Shown: positions 42,115 to 50,340 of the stretch, piece by piece | How positions within the stretch are numbered: position 1 is the stretch's first letter | How the letters are laid out: every line of letters starts with the position of its first letter | Assembly: GCA_023664625.1 (NCBI GenBank) | Contig: JAMPFD010000015.1 | Span: 1-62,645 of the forward strand | DNA: 62,645 nt | Origin: Bacillota bacterium | Lineage (GTDB): Bacteria > Bacteroidota > Bacteroidia > Bacteroidales > Bacteroidaceae | Direction of reading: 5' to 3' | Notes under the pieces: generated by a model | Told to the model about the DNA's origin: nothing | Seen by the model: only the letters and a program-made list of their open reading frames with translations | Database searches by the model: none | Program-made: the position numbers and the translations under genes

Positions 42115-43113
42115 TTATTTATTTGCCGGAACCTCGCCGAAACGCTTTGGCTTGGTGTACATGTTGATAAGCGGTGTGAATGCATTCATGATGAGAATGG
42201 CGAAAGACATGCCTTCCGGATATGCACCCCAGTTACGGATTACTACGGTCAGGACACCGATGGATATGCCGTAGATGATCTGTCCTTTTGCACACATAGG
42301 CGATGTCACGTAGTCTGTTGCCATGAATATTGCGCCGAGCATGAGACCGCCTGCGAAGAGCACCTGGAAAGGGTTGGCGTATGTCTGGCAGTCACAAGCC
42401 CAGAGAAGACCTGCAAGTACGAACACTGTACCGAGGATGGATACCGGGATGTGCCAGGTGATGATCTTCTTCCAAAGGAGGTACGCGAGGCCGAGGAGAA
42501 GTGCGAGGGCACAGATCTCACCGATTGTTCCGGCACCGGCTGTAGCGTTGCCGAGGAACATGTCTGTTGCGGAAGGAAGCTGCTCCAGTGCGGAGGTGTC
42601 GCCCTTGATTGCCTCTTTCATGAGTGCAAGAGGCGTGGCGCCGGTCTCTGCGTCAAGATAGCTTGTCATCTGTCCCTGAAGAGGCCATGATGTCATGGCT
42701 GTCGGGAAGCTGACGAGGAGGAAGCAGCGTCCGACGAGGGCCGGGTTGAAAGGATTCTGTCCGAGCCCGCCGAATGTCATCTTTCCGACGCCGATGGCGA
42801 TAAGTGCACCGACTATGATCATCCATATCGGAAGGTTGCTTGGGAGGTTCATGCCCAGCAGAAGACCGGTAAGTGCGGCAGAACCGTCGCAGACAGTCAT
42901 GCGCTCCTGCTTCAGGAGGAATTTGCTTATTGCCCATTCAAAGAATACGCAGGCAATAACGCTTGTGGCGCACACGATGGCGGAACCAAGCCCGAAATAG
43001 TAGAAACTGACGAGAAGAGCCGGAATAAGTGCGATGATGACACCGTACATATTCTTGCTCACGCTGTCATTTCCATGTGCGTGCGGAGAAAGTGAAACTA
43101 TTAGATTTCCCAT
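42115..43113 (-). CDS. rnfD: Electron transport complex subunit RnfD (flavoprotein)
   Basis: RnfD is the multi-helix subunit with a second covalent FMN. The 332-aa product has about nine hydrophobic segments and the attachment motif ETGATPLALMKEA (about 162-174), where the Thr of GATPL is modified. The conserved FGGLGQNPFNPALVGR segment is intact. It lies 26 bp after rnfC. Gene order rnfB-C-D-G-E-A is that of Bacteroidetes and Gammaproteobacteria. Confidence 0.96.
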   Translation of the reverse strand: MGNLIVSLSPHAHGNDSVSKNMYGVIIALIPALLVSFYYFGLGSAIVCATSVIACVFFEWAISKFLLKQERMTVCDGSAALTGLLLGMNLPSNLPIWMIIVGALIAIGVGKMTFGGLGQNPFNPALVGRCFLLVSFPTAMTSWPLQGQMTSYLDAETGATPLALMKEAIKGDTSALEQLPSATDMFLGNATAGAGTIGEICALALLLGLAYLLWKKIITWHIPVSILGTVFVLAGLLWACDCQTYANPFQVLFAGGLMLGAIFMATDYVTSPMCAKGQIIYGISIGVLTVVIRNWGAYPEGMSFAILIMNAFTPLINMYTKPKRFGEVPANK

Positions 43114-43139
43114 TTTACTATTTTGTTTTTACAAGGGAT

Positions 43140-44681
43140 TTAAATTGATTTGAGTGATTTCATATCAGCCGGTTTGCATCCTGCAGGTAAGTTTACAGGT
43201 TTATTTGCTGGCTTGACAGTCGGGATTGGCGTAGGAACGAATGGTTTGTCAGCAGTGGACATGGCCTTTGTCGTTCCCTTTGCTGCCGGAGCCGGAGATT
43301 TTTCTCCCTTTGCCGGAGCCGGAGCCGGTGCCGCATTACGTGAGCGGATGATGCCCATCACCGTAGACTTTCCGACACGGATGTTGTCAAGGAGCGGACG
43401 ATGTGACGGACATGTGAACTGGCAAGAGCCACATTCTATACAAGATGTAATCATCTCTTCCTCAACCTTATCCCACATTTTCTTTGAAGAACAGGTTGCA
43501 AGCAGGAACGGCTCGAGGCCCATAGGACATGCACCTACGCATTTTGCACAACGGATACAAGGATCAATCTCCTTGCGTTTTGCATCATCGTCGGTAAGCA
43601 CCGTGATACAGTTCTGTCCTTTTCCTACAGTAACCTCAAGTGTGTTTACTGCACGTCCCATCATAGGACCTCCTGCAAGAACCTTGTTGTCACCTTCCGG
43701 CATACCGCCGCAAAGATCTATCAGTTCCTGGAATGACGTACCCATGCGGACGAGGAAGTTAGACGGTGTCTTTATCTCCTTGCCTGTCACGGTAGTGTAA
43801 CGCTCAAAAAGAGGCTTGTTCTTCATGACAGCCTCATATACAGCATATGCCGTAGCTGCATTCTGTACGATGGCACCGACATTTACAGGTATTGCAGGAG
43901 GAGCAGGAACCTGACGGCGTATGACTGCGTCAACGAGCTGCTTCTCGCCGCCCTGCGGATATTTTTTGGCGAGAGGGACAACCTCGATGTTCATGATGTG
44001 CTTCTCGTCAATCTTCTGTGCTATGAGTTTGATAGCCTCAGGTTTGTTGTCCTCGATGCCTATATAGCCCTGATTCACCTTTGCGCCCTTCATGAGAATC
44101 TTTACACCCTCAATGAGTTCGTCTGCTTTCTCAAGCATCAGGCGGTAGTCTGATGTGATATAAGGCTCACATTCGACACCGTTGATAATCACACACTCAG
44201 CCTTCGCTGTCGGCGGAGGACACAGTTTTATGAATGTTGGGAAACAAGCGCCGCCCATACCTACGACACCGGCATTCTTAATGCGGCTGACGATTTCCTC
44301 AGGTGTGAGTTCCGGATGAGCTTCCAGAGTTTCAAGCTTGTCCGAACGGTCAATAGACGGTTCCCATTCGTCACCCTCCACATTAATATATACAGCCGGT
44401 TTGCTTGCGCCTACGGCATCAATAGCCTCGCCAACCTTGGCGACAGTACCTGAAACGGAACTGTATACCGGAGCACTGACGAAGCCGCCGGCCTCAGCAA
44501 TCAATGTGCCGACTTTAACCTTGTCACCTTCTTTGACAACAGGCTTTGCAGGAGCACCGATATGCTGTGTCATCAGCAGAACAGCCTGCTTAGGAAGTGG
44601 AGCAGGTTTTGTAACGGCGTCATTGCTCAGTTTGTTTTCTTTCGGGTGGACGCCACCAAGTCTAAAAGTACGTACTTTCAT
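43140..44681 (-). CDS. rnfC: Electron transport complex subunit RnfC with RnfB-like tail
   Basis: RnfC is the NADH-side soluble subunit with FMN and two 4Fe-4S clusters. The 513-aa product shows the Rossmann region (GMGGACFPTFIK), the CxxCxxC...C clusters IDPCIRCAKCVGACP and SCIECGSCQFTCP, and a C-terminal Pro/Ala/Lys-rich extension. The last ~35 residues (KPFVPTPIPTVKP... NLPAGCKPADMKSLKSI) are almost the same as the RnfB tail, and the DNA under them is duplicated (around 43147-43250 and 44707-44810). It follows rnfB by 18 bp. Confidence 0.95.
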   Translation of the reverse strand: MKVRTFRLGGVHPKENKLSNDAVTKPAPLPKQAVLLMTQHIGAPAKPVVKEGDKVKVGTLIAEAGGFVSAPVYSSVSGTVAKVGEAIDAVGASKPAVYINVEGDEWEPSIDRSDKLETLEAHPELTPEEIVSRIKNAGVVGMGGACFPTFIKLCPPPTAKAECVIINGVECEPYITSDYRLMLEKADELIEGVKILMKGAKVNQGYIGIEDNKPEAIKLIAQKIDEKHIMNIEVVPLAKKYPQGGEKQLVDAVIRRQVPAPPAIPVNVGAIVQNAATAYAVYEAVMKNKPLFERYTTVTGKEIKTPSNFLVRMGTSFQELIDLCGGMPEGDNKVLAGGPMMGRAVNTLEVTVGKGQNCITVLTDDDAKRKEIDPCIRCAKCVGACPMGLEPFLLATCSSKKMWDKVEEEMITSCIECGSCQFTCPSHRPLLDNIRVGKSTVMGIIRSRNAAPAPAPAKGEKSPAPAAKGTTKAMSTADKPFVPTPIPTVKPANKPVNLPAGCKPADMKSLKSI

Positions 44682-44699
44682 TTGCTAAACCTCCTTGAA

Positions 44700-45179
44700 T
44701 TAAATTGTTTTGAGTGATTTCATATCTGCTGGCTTACATCCTGCCGGCATGTTTACCGGTTTGTTGCAAGGCTTCACGGTAGGGACGGCAGTAGGAACGA
44801 AAGCCTTCTCTACAGGAGCAGGTTTGAAAGACTTCTTTGCTCCGCCTTCCGTTTTTGCGGCAGGCTGTGCGGCAGGTGCAGGGTTAGCTGCAGCGGCACC
44901 GAGCAAATCTACAATCTTTGACATAGTGTCCTCACCTCCGACAGGGCATGAAAGTCCGTCAATGGAGCCTGCGTTAGACCCTTTGATGAGAGCATTTGCC
45001 AGACCGGCACAACCAGGGAAGCCGCAGCCGCCGCAGTTGGCGCCAGGGAGAGCCTCGATGATCAATGGCAATCGGGCATCCTCCTCAACAGCAAACTTCT
45101 TGGAAAGGACATAGAGCAACACCGAAGCGATGAGCGCTATGACACCCAAGACGAGTACTGGAACGATAATCTCATTCAT
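44700..45179 (-). CDS. rnfB: Electron transport complex subunit RnfB, short form
   Basis: From the ATG at 45179 (MNEIIVPVLVLGV...) the product has 159 residues; the frame to 45230 overlaps rseC. It has the N-terminal helix and the cluster domain NCGGCGFPGCAGLANAL then SCPVGG, but the ferredoxin-like two-cluster domain that normally follows is missing. Instead a Pro/Ala/Lys-rich segment and a tail shared with RnfC end the protein. RnfB usually passes electrons from ferredoxin, so this form is unusual. It is the first of the six rnf genes. Confidence 0.9.
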   Translation of the reverse strand: MNEIIVPVLVLGVIALIASVLLYVLSKKFAVEEDARLPLIIEALPGANCGGCGFPGCAGLANALIKGSNAGSIDGLSCPVGGEDTMSKIVDLLGAAAANPAPAAQPAAKTEGGAKKSFKPAPVEKAFVPTAVPTVKPCNKPVNMPAGCKPADMKSLKTI

Positions 45180-45216
45180 AATTTTGTTTATTTGTTGATT
45201 ATTAAATGTGTAGTTG

Positions 45217-45666
45217 TTATTTGTCTTCAATGGAAAACTGGAAACTCAACTGTATCAGTTCTTTACAGAAATAGAGTGCAGTATAGTACATGCCGAATAC
45301 AGCCATGCCGCCAATGGCAGCATATCCTTGGTCGTATGGGTCGGGAACGGGGAATGTACCTGTCGGTGATGTCATGTCCAAAATTATGGTGATGACAAGA
45401 ATCGCCAGTATCACAGGTACGATGAAAGCCATGAATACAGCTTTCAATCCCATTTTTCCACCCATGACAACGCATACGTCCTGTCCGACACTGTACCTGG
45501 CGGCTTTCCGTGTCCAAATGTCAATTATCTTTTCTTTGCTCTCTGCCGAATTGCAGTGTCCTGCTATCTTGCAGTGCAGACATGCAGAAGTTTGGGCGAT
45601 ACGCACTTGTATGTGTTCGCCCTCTATGGAGATGATTACGCCTTCGTGTTTTATTTGCTCATTCAT
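45217..45666 (-). CDS. RseC/SoxR-reducing-system family protein
   Basis: The 149-aa product starts MNEQIKHEGVIISIEGEHIQVRI and has the N-terminal Cys set CLHCKIAGHC (about 31-40) and two membrane helices in the second half, as in the RseC/MucC family. In Enterobacteria RseC works with the Rsx/Rnf complex to reduce SoxR. Location before rnfB is the standard Bacteroidetes arrangement. The specific function in this organism is unknown. Confidence 0.9.
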   Translation of the reverse strand: MNEQIKHEGVIISIEGEHIQVRIAQTSACLHCKIAGHCNSAESKEKIIDIWTRKAARYSVGQDVCVVMGGKMGLKAVFMAFIVPVILAILVITIILDMTSPTGTFPVPDPYDQGYAAIGGMAVFGMYYTALYFCKELIQLSFQFSIEDK

Positions 45667-45746
45667 TGTGTTGTCTTTCGCGTCTCATGCCGACGTATGT
45701 GTCACGATACGCCGTGTGTACGATTTAAGGCAATAATGTTTGTTTG

Positions 45747-45754
45747 CAAAGTTA
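45747..45754 (-). promoter_or_regulatory. -7 box of the rseC-rnf operon
   Basis: Minus-strand TAACTTTG followed by CA fits TAnnTTTG, about 80 bp upstream of the ATG at 45666. The gap to maf (45667-45818) holds only this. Confidence 0.5.
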
Positions 45755-45818
45755 TATTAATTTTTTGAATAATGAAAACTTTTTAATGCATTTTTACAAT
45801 GAAAGGATGAAAAATGTG

Positions 45819-46391
45819 CTAAAAAGCCTTTAGTTCTTCATAAATTCTCTGTACGGGAAGCCCCATGACGTTGAAGTATGAACCTTCAAGTTTTGTCACT
45901 CCGACGTATCCAATCCACTCCTGTACTCCGTATGCTCCGGCCTTGTCAAGAGGTTTGTATGTCGATACGTAATACTCTATCTGAGCGTCCGTGAGATGTG
46001 CGAAAGCGACATCTGTCTTTATGCTGAAGTGGCGCATTTTTGACTTTGTTCTCAAACAGACGCCGGTGATTACGTGATGCGTCTTCCCGCTTAGCCTGCG
46101 CAGCATTCGGCATGCGTCATTCTCGTCTTTCGGTTTTCCCATCACCTCTCCTTCGAGTATCACGACGGTATCTGCTGTGAGAACGATGTCGTCATCATCT
46201 ATTTCTTCGGCATGTTCATCGTTAAAATACGGGGCAGCCTTCTTTTGGGCGATATATTCCGCCACATCCTCTGCGTCAAGAGTGTTCGGGTATGACTCGT
46301 CAATATCAGGAATGACCCATGTCCTGAACTGGATATCCAGTCCTCCAAGGAGCTCCTTGCGTCTTGGAGAATTGCTTGCAAGAATAATCAT
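45819..46391 (-). CDS. maf: Maf family nucleotide pyrophosphatase
   Basis: Maf proteins hydrolyse non-canonical or canonical nucleoside triphosphates (dTTP/UTP for YhdE types) and affect septation. The 190-aa product has the start MIILASNSPRRKELLGG, the DTVV motif (TADTVVILEGEVMGKP) with catalytic Asp, the KP and 'GKTHHVITGV' elements and a C-terminal YGVQEWIGYVGVTKLEGSY. It is full length. A 22-bp repeat array lies upstream of it. The gene is monocistronic by spacing. Confidence 0.93.
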   Translation of the reverse strand: MIILASNSPRRKELLGGLDIQFRTWVIPDIDESYPNTLDAEDVAEYIAQKKAAPYFNDEHAEEIDDDDIVLTADTVVILEGEVMGKPKDENDACRMLRRLSGKTHHVITGVCLRTKSKMRHFSIKTDVAFAHLTDAQIEYYVSTYKPLDKAGAYGVQEWIGYVGVTKLEGSYFNVMGLPVQRIYEELKAF

Positions 46392-46523
46392 TTCTTATTT
46401 TGTATTATGCGTTTGTGTAATATGTTCCATCTTTCCTGCGGCGCATTTTGCGACCTGTCGTGTATGGCTTTTGTGCAGTTCTGCAAGTCTGTGTGGCCAA
46501 GTAGTGCAAACAGCGTAACAAAC

Positions 46524-46611
46524 GGTAACCTTTCATATGGTAAAGCATAACCTTTTGTCCTGCAAACGGTAACGGTTTGTATGGTAAACGGTTACCTTTC
46601 GTTGCGCCACT
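46524..46611 (+). repeat. 22-bp tandem array, copy 4
   Basis: Units start at 46524, 46546, 46568 and 46590. Cores read GGTAACC, CATAACC, GGTAACG and GGTTACC. The array fills part of the 304-bp gap between nitroreductase and maf. It shares period and cores with the copies near 6.4, 19.6 and 30.5 kb. The rest of the gap shows no gene. Confidence 0.8.
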
Positions 46612-46695
46612 TGTTGCGTTTGTTTGATGTTTTGATATAATATATTGTTAATCAGTGATGTGATTTGTATTGTGCTTTCGTCTGTTTACGCATGG

Positions 46696-47223
46696 TCAGA
46701 ACTTATCGATGTGAACGTTTTCCCATTTCAGTTTCTCCTCGTTCTGCGGCTTTCGTTCGTCTGTTGCAAAACCGAATGCGAGGATGCATAAGACATTTTG
46801 GTCTTCAGGAATGTCAAGTATGCCATGTATGGCTTCGTTTGCGCTTGTCCCGTCGCTCAGTCCCCGTTTGTCAATCTGTGACCAGCAGGAGCCGATGCCA
46901 AGTTCCTCAGCCTGATACTGCATGCTTATTGCTGCTATGGAACAGTCCTCTATCCAGCAGTCGGAGTCTGCAGGGTTGGCCGTGATGACTACTGCGAGCG
47001 GTGCGTCCTTCAGAAACGCCCCTCCGAGAGTCTTCGCGTCTGCCAGTTTCTCAAGGTCGGTCTTGTTCTCAACGACAATGAAGTGCCACGCCCGTGACGA
47101 CTTGCTCGTCGGTGCCATGAGGCCGGCACGGAGTATCAGTCTTACGTCCTCTCCATCGAGAGGTCTTTCTGCGAATTTGCGGTGGGAACGGCGCGTCTGC
47201 ACCAATGTCTTGAAATCTGTCAT
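46696..47223 (-). CDS. Nitroreductase family protein
   Basis: The 175-aa FMN-dependent oxidoreductase has FKTLVQTRRSHRKFAERPL at the start (FMN phosphate-binding Arg and Ser), SSRAWHFIVVEN, and a C-terminal CILAFGFATDERKP, all typical of the NfsB/NADH-oxidase-like group. Such enzymes reduce quinones or nitro compounds using NAD(P)H. Its short length fits a compact Bacteroidetes form. It is divergent to mltG and has its own -7 box. Substrate unknown. Confidence 0.9.
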   Translation of the reverse strand: MTDFKTLVQTRRSHRKFAERPLDGEDVRLILRAGLMAPTSKSSRAWHFIVVENKTDLEKLADAKTLGGAFLKDAPLAVVITANPADSDCWIEDCSIAAISMQYQAEELGIGSCWSQIDKRGLSDGTSANEAIHGILDIPEDQNVLCILAFGFATDERKPQNEEKLKWENVHIDKF

Positions 47224-47268
47224 GGTTCTTATTGTAGTCTATTGCTGTGAATTATTGTGAATTTTCTG

Positions 47269-47276
47269 CAAAGTTA
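47269..47276 (-). promoter_or_regulatory. -7 box of the nitroreductase gene
   Basis: Minus-strand TAACTTTG then CAG fits TAnnTTTG, 46 bp before the ATG at 47223. Confidence 0.5.
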
Positions 47277-47320
47277 CAAATTAATGGTAAGAAAGGAGGC
47301 AAGATTTATGATTTTTTTAT

Positions 47321-47328
47321 TACCTTTG
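47321..47328 (+). promoter_or_regulatory. -7 box of mltG
   Basis: TACCTTTG followed by CA fits TAnnTTTG, 46 bp before the chosen ATG at 47374. Confidence 0.5.
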
Positions 47329-47373
47329 CACAGATTTCCTGAAAATTAGTATATAATTGTACATGTGATTATT

Positions 47374-48375
47374 ATGATAAAGAAAATATTGGCAGTCGTC
47401 GTGCTGTGCTGCGCTTTGGTGGCGTTCCTGCTTTTTGCACCGATGTTAAACAGACACGACACATGCTATGTATATGTTGACGCGGATGACAACATAGATT
47501 CTGTTTATTCAAAAATGGATACATTGGTTCATGGCTGGTCATTTGTGGCGTTCAAGGGGCTTGCGTCAGTACTGCGCTATGACGCGCATGTCCGTACCGG
47601 CCGCTATGCTCTTGACGGCGGGACAGGTGCGTTGCAGATGCTCCGCCATATGCGTAATGGTCAGCAGGCTCCGGTCATGCTCACCATTCCTTCCGTGAGA
47701 ACATTGGACAGGCTGGCTGCGGAAATTTCCAAGCGTCTCATGATGTCCGGTGAAGAACTGATGACCGCACTTGAGGATGAGGGGATATGTGAAAAGTATG
47801 GTCTTGACACGTTGACGATACAGTGTTTGTTTATCCCGAATACCTACGATGTTTACTGGAACACTTCCGTAGAGAAATTCCTTGACAGGATGAAGAAAGA
47901 GTCCGACAGATTCTGGACGGTAGAGCGCAGGGCCAAGGCGGAGGCTGCGGGAATGACACCGTCAGAAGTCGTGACCATGGCAAGCATCGTTGATGAAGAG
48001 ACAGCCAACAATGCGGAGAAGCCCATGGTTGCCGGTATGTATGTCAATCGTCTGAAGACAGGCATGCCGTTACAGGCTGACCCGACAATCAAGTATGCAT
48101 GGAGGAAGTTCGATCTGAAGCGTATATATAATAAACTGCTTTTCATCGAATCTCCCTATAACACCTATCGCAACACCGGCCTTCCTCCGGGGCCGATACG
48201 TATTCCTTCCGTGGCAGGTATAGATGCTGTCCTCAACCACGTCCGTCATGACTATCTGTACATGTGTGCCAAGGAGGATTTCTCCGGTACGCATAATTTT
48301 GCCGTGACTTATGCTGAGCATCTTAAGAATGCTGCAAAATATACTGCGGCACTTAATGCACGCGGAATAAAATAA
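47374..48375 (+). CDS. mltG: Endolytic murein transglycosylase
   Basis: MltG cuts nascent glycan strands and sets their length. From ATG 47374 (MIKKILAVVV...) the 333-aa product has one membrane helix at the N-terminus and the YceG domain with the catalytic Glu in MASIVDEETANNAEKPMVAG, then the VNRLKTGMPLQADPTIKYA and NTYRNTGLPPGPI motifs. A GTG at 47365 would add three residues and is less likely. Its location with two ABC-F genes is not informative. Confidence 0.95.
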   Translation: MIKKILAVVVLCCALVAFLLFAPMLNRHDTCYVYVDADDNIDSVYSKMDTLVHGWSFVAFKGLASVLRYDAHVRTGRYALDGGTGALQMLRHMRNGQQAPVMLTIPSVRTLDRLAAEISKRLMMSGEELMTALEDEGICEKYGLDTLTIQCLFIPNTYDVYWNTSVEKFLDRMKKESDRFWTVERRAKAEAAGMTPSEVVTMASIVDEETANNAEKPMVAGMYVNRLKTGMPLQADPTIKYAWRKFDLKRIYNKLLFIESPYNTYRNTGLPPGPIRIPSVAGIDAVLNHVRHDYLYMCAKEDFSGTHNFAVTYAEHLKNAAKYTAALNARGIK

Positions 48376-48386
48376 CGTTTTTCATT

Positions 48387-50336
48387 ATGATCTCGATAGA
48401 TAATCTTCACGTAGAATTCAGTGCACGCCCCTTATACGATCATATATCTTTTGTAATAAACGACAGAGACCGCATAGCCCTTGTGGGAAAGAATGGTGCG
48501 GGAAAGTCCACGCTGCTGAAAATCATAAGCGGCATACAACTTCCGACAAGCGGGTCCGTCTCCATGCCTGCCGGCACGACGGTGGGGTATCTGCCACAGG
48601 TGATGAAGATACAGGACGATACTACAGTCCGTGATGAGACACGCAAGGCTTTTTCCGATACCGTCAAAATGGGAAGGAAACTTGAGTCCATGCAGCAGGA
48701 GATGGCGGAGCGTACGGACTATGAAAGTCCTGAATACATGGCTCTTGTGGAACGTTTTACAAATCTTCATGACCGCTATATGATGCTGGGAGGAGAACAG
48801 TACGAGGCGGAGATGGAACGGACGTTGCAAGGACTGGGCTTTACACGGGCAGATTTTGACAGACCTACCGTAGAGTTCTCCGGCGGTTGGAGAATGCGTA
48901 TTGAGCTTGCGAAAATTCTTTTGCAAAAACCGGACATCCTGCTTCTTGATGAGCCGACCAATCATCTTGACATAGAATCCATACAATGGCTTGAACAGTA
49001 TCTTGCGCAGTCATCATGTGCTGTTGTTCTTGTGTCCCATGACCGTGCCTTTATTAATAATGTGACAAACCGTACGATAGAGATTGTGTGCGGTCATATT
49101 GAAGATTATAAGGTCAGGTATGATGAGTATGTCGTTCTTCGTAAAGAGCGTCGTGAACAGCAGTTGCGTGCTTATGAGAATCAGCAAAAGGAAATTGCCG
49201 ATACGAAAGCGTTCATAGAACGATTCCGTTATCAGGCCACCAAGGCTGTACAGGTACAGCAGCGTATACGTCAGTTGGAGAAGATTGTGCCGATAGAGGT
49301 GGACGAGGTTGATACCTCCGCCCTCCGTCTGAAGTTCCCTCCGTGTCTTCGTTCCGGTGATTATCCGGTGATATGCGAGGATGTGGAGAAGACATATCAG
49401 CACCTTGTATTCAAAAATGTCAACCTTATCATCAAACGTGGCGAGAAAGTCGCTTTTGTCGGCAGGAACGGTGAGGGTAAGTCTACGCTCGTTAAATGTA
49501 TAATGAGTGAGATACCTTTTGGCGGCACACTGAAAATAGGACATAATGTTCTGATTGGATATTTTGCTCAGAATCAGGCTCAAATGCTTGATGACGAGTT
49601 GACTGTGTTTGAGACAATCGACCGTGTGGCCAAGGGAGATGTCCGGCTGCGTATCAATGACATTCTCGGTGCCTTTATGTTTGGCGGTGAGGCATCAGAG
49701 AAGAAAGTGAAATTCCTGTCCGGTGGTGAGCGCTCCCGCCTTGCCATGATTCGTCTTTTGCTTGAACCTGTGAATCTCCTTATTCTTGACGAGCCTACCA
49801 ATCATCTTGACATGCAGTCCAAAGATGTGTTGAAAGAAGCCATAAAGGCTTTTGACGGAACAGCCATAGTCGTTTCACACGACCGTGAATTCCTTGACGG
49901 ACTTGTTGACAAAGTTTATGAATTTGGCGGTGGAAAGGTCCGTGAATATCTTGGCGGCATATATGACTGGATACGTTCCCATGAGCAGACGGCGGCTGAA
50001 ATCTCACAGTCAAAACCGAAGGAAACAGTTGAGAGTCCTGTGATGAAGGAGGCTCCGCAACAGGAGGCTCTTTCGATGGGAGAGGCTATGAGCTATGCTG
50101 AACGCAAGCAACGTCAGCGACAGATGAATCGGGTGCAGAAGAAAATCGATGAATCGGAGAATAAAATTTCCGATTTTGAGGCCCGCATGGCGGAATTGGA
50201 TGCACTGCTGTGTGACTCCAAGAATGCTTCGGATATGAAACTTGTAAATGAATATACCACCATACGGCAGTCTCTTGACGCAGAAATGTCACAATGGGAG
50301 AAACTGTCTGAGGAGTATGAACAAATTAAAATATAA
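48387..50336 (+). CDS. ABC-F family ATPase (translation factor type)
   Basis: The 649-aa soluble protein has two ABC domains: Walker A GKNGAGKST (about 36) and GRNGEGKST; two signature motifs (FSGGWRMRIELAKIL and LSGGERSRLAM); and Walker [12 protein letters not shown] and [11 protein letters not shown]. The inter-domain linker is charged and a coiled-coil Lys/Glu-rich tail (from about 560) ends it. ABC-F proteins act on ribosomes and lack membrane parts. It resembles EttA/Uup-like housekeeping types. It is 12 bp after mltG. Confidence 0.93.
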   Translation: MISIDNLHVEFSARPLYDHISFVINDRDRIALVGKNGAGKSTLLKIISGIQLPTSGSVSMPAGTTVGYLPQVMKIQDDTTVRDETRKAFSDTVKMGRKLESMQQEMAERTDYESPEYMALVERFTNLHDRYMMLGGEQYEAEMERTLQGLGFTRADFDRPTVEFSGGWRMRIELAKILLQKPDILLLDEPTNHLDIESIQWLEQYLAQSSCAVVLVSHDRAFINNVTNRTIEIVCGHIEDYKVRYDEYVVLRKERREQQLRAYENQQKEIADTKAFIERFRYQATKAVQVQQRIRQLEKIVPIEVDEVDTSALRLKFPPCLRSGDYPVICEDVEKTYQHLVFKNVNLIIKRGEKVAFVGRNGEGKSTLVKCIMSEIPFGGTLKIGHNVLIGYFAQNQAQMLDDELTVFETIDRVAKGDVRLRINDILGAFMFGGEASEKKVKFLSGGERSRLAMIRLLLEPVNLLILDEPTNHLDMQSKDVLKEAIKAFDGTAIVVSHDREFLDGLVDKVYEFGGGKVREYLGGIYDWIRSHEQTAAEISQSKPKETVESPVMKEAPQQEALSMGEAMSYAERKQRQRQMNRVQKKIDESENKISDFEARMAELDALLCDSKNASDMKLVNEYTTIRQSLDAEMSQWEKLSEEYEQIKI

Positions 50337-50340
50337 AATC

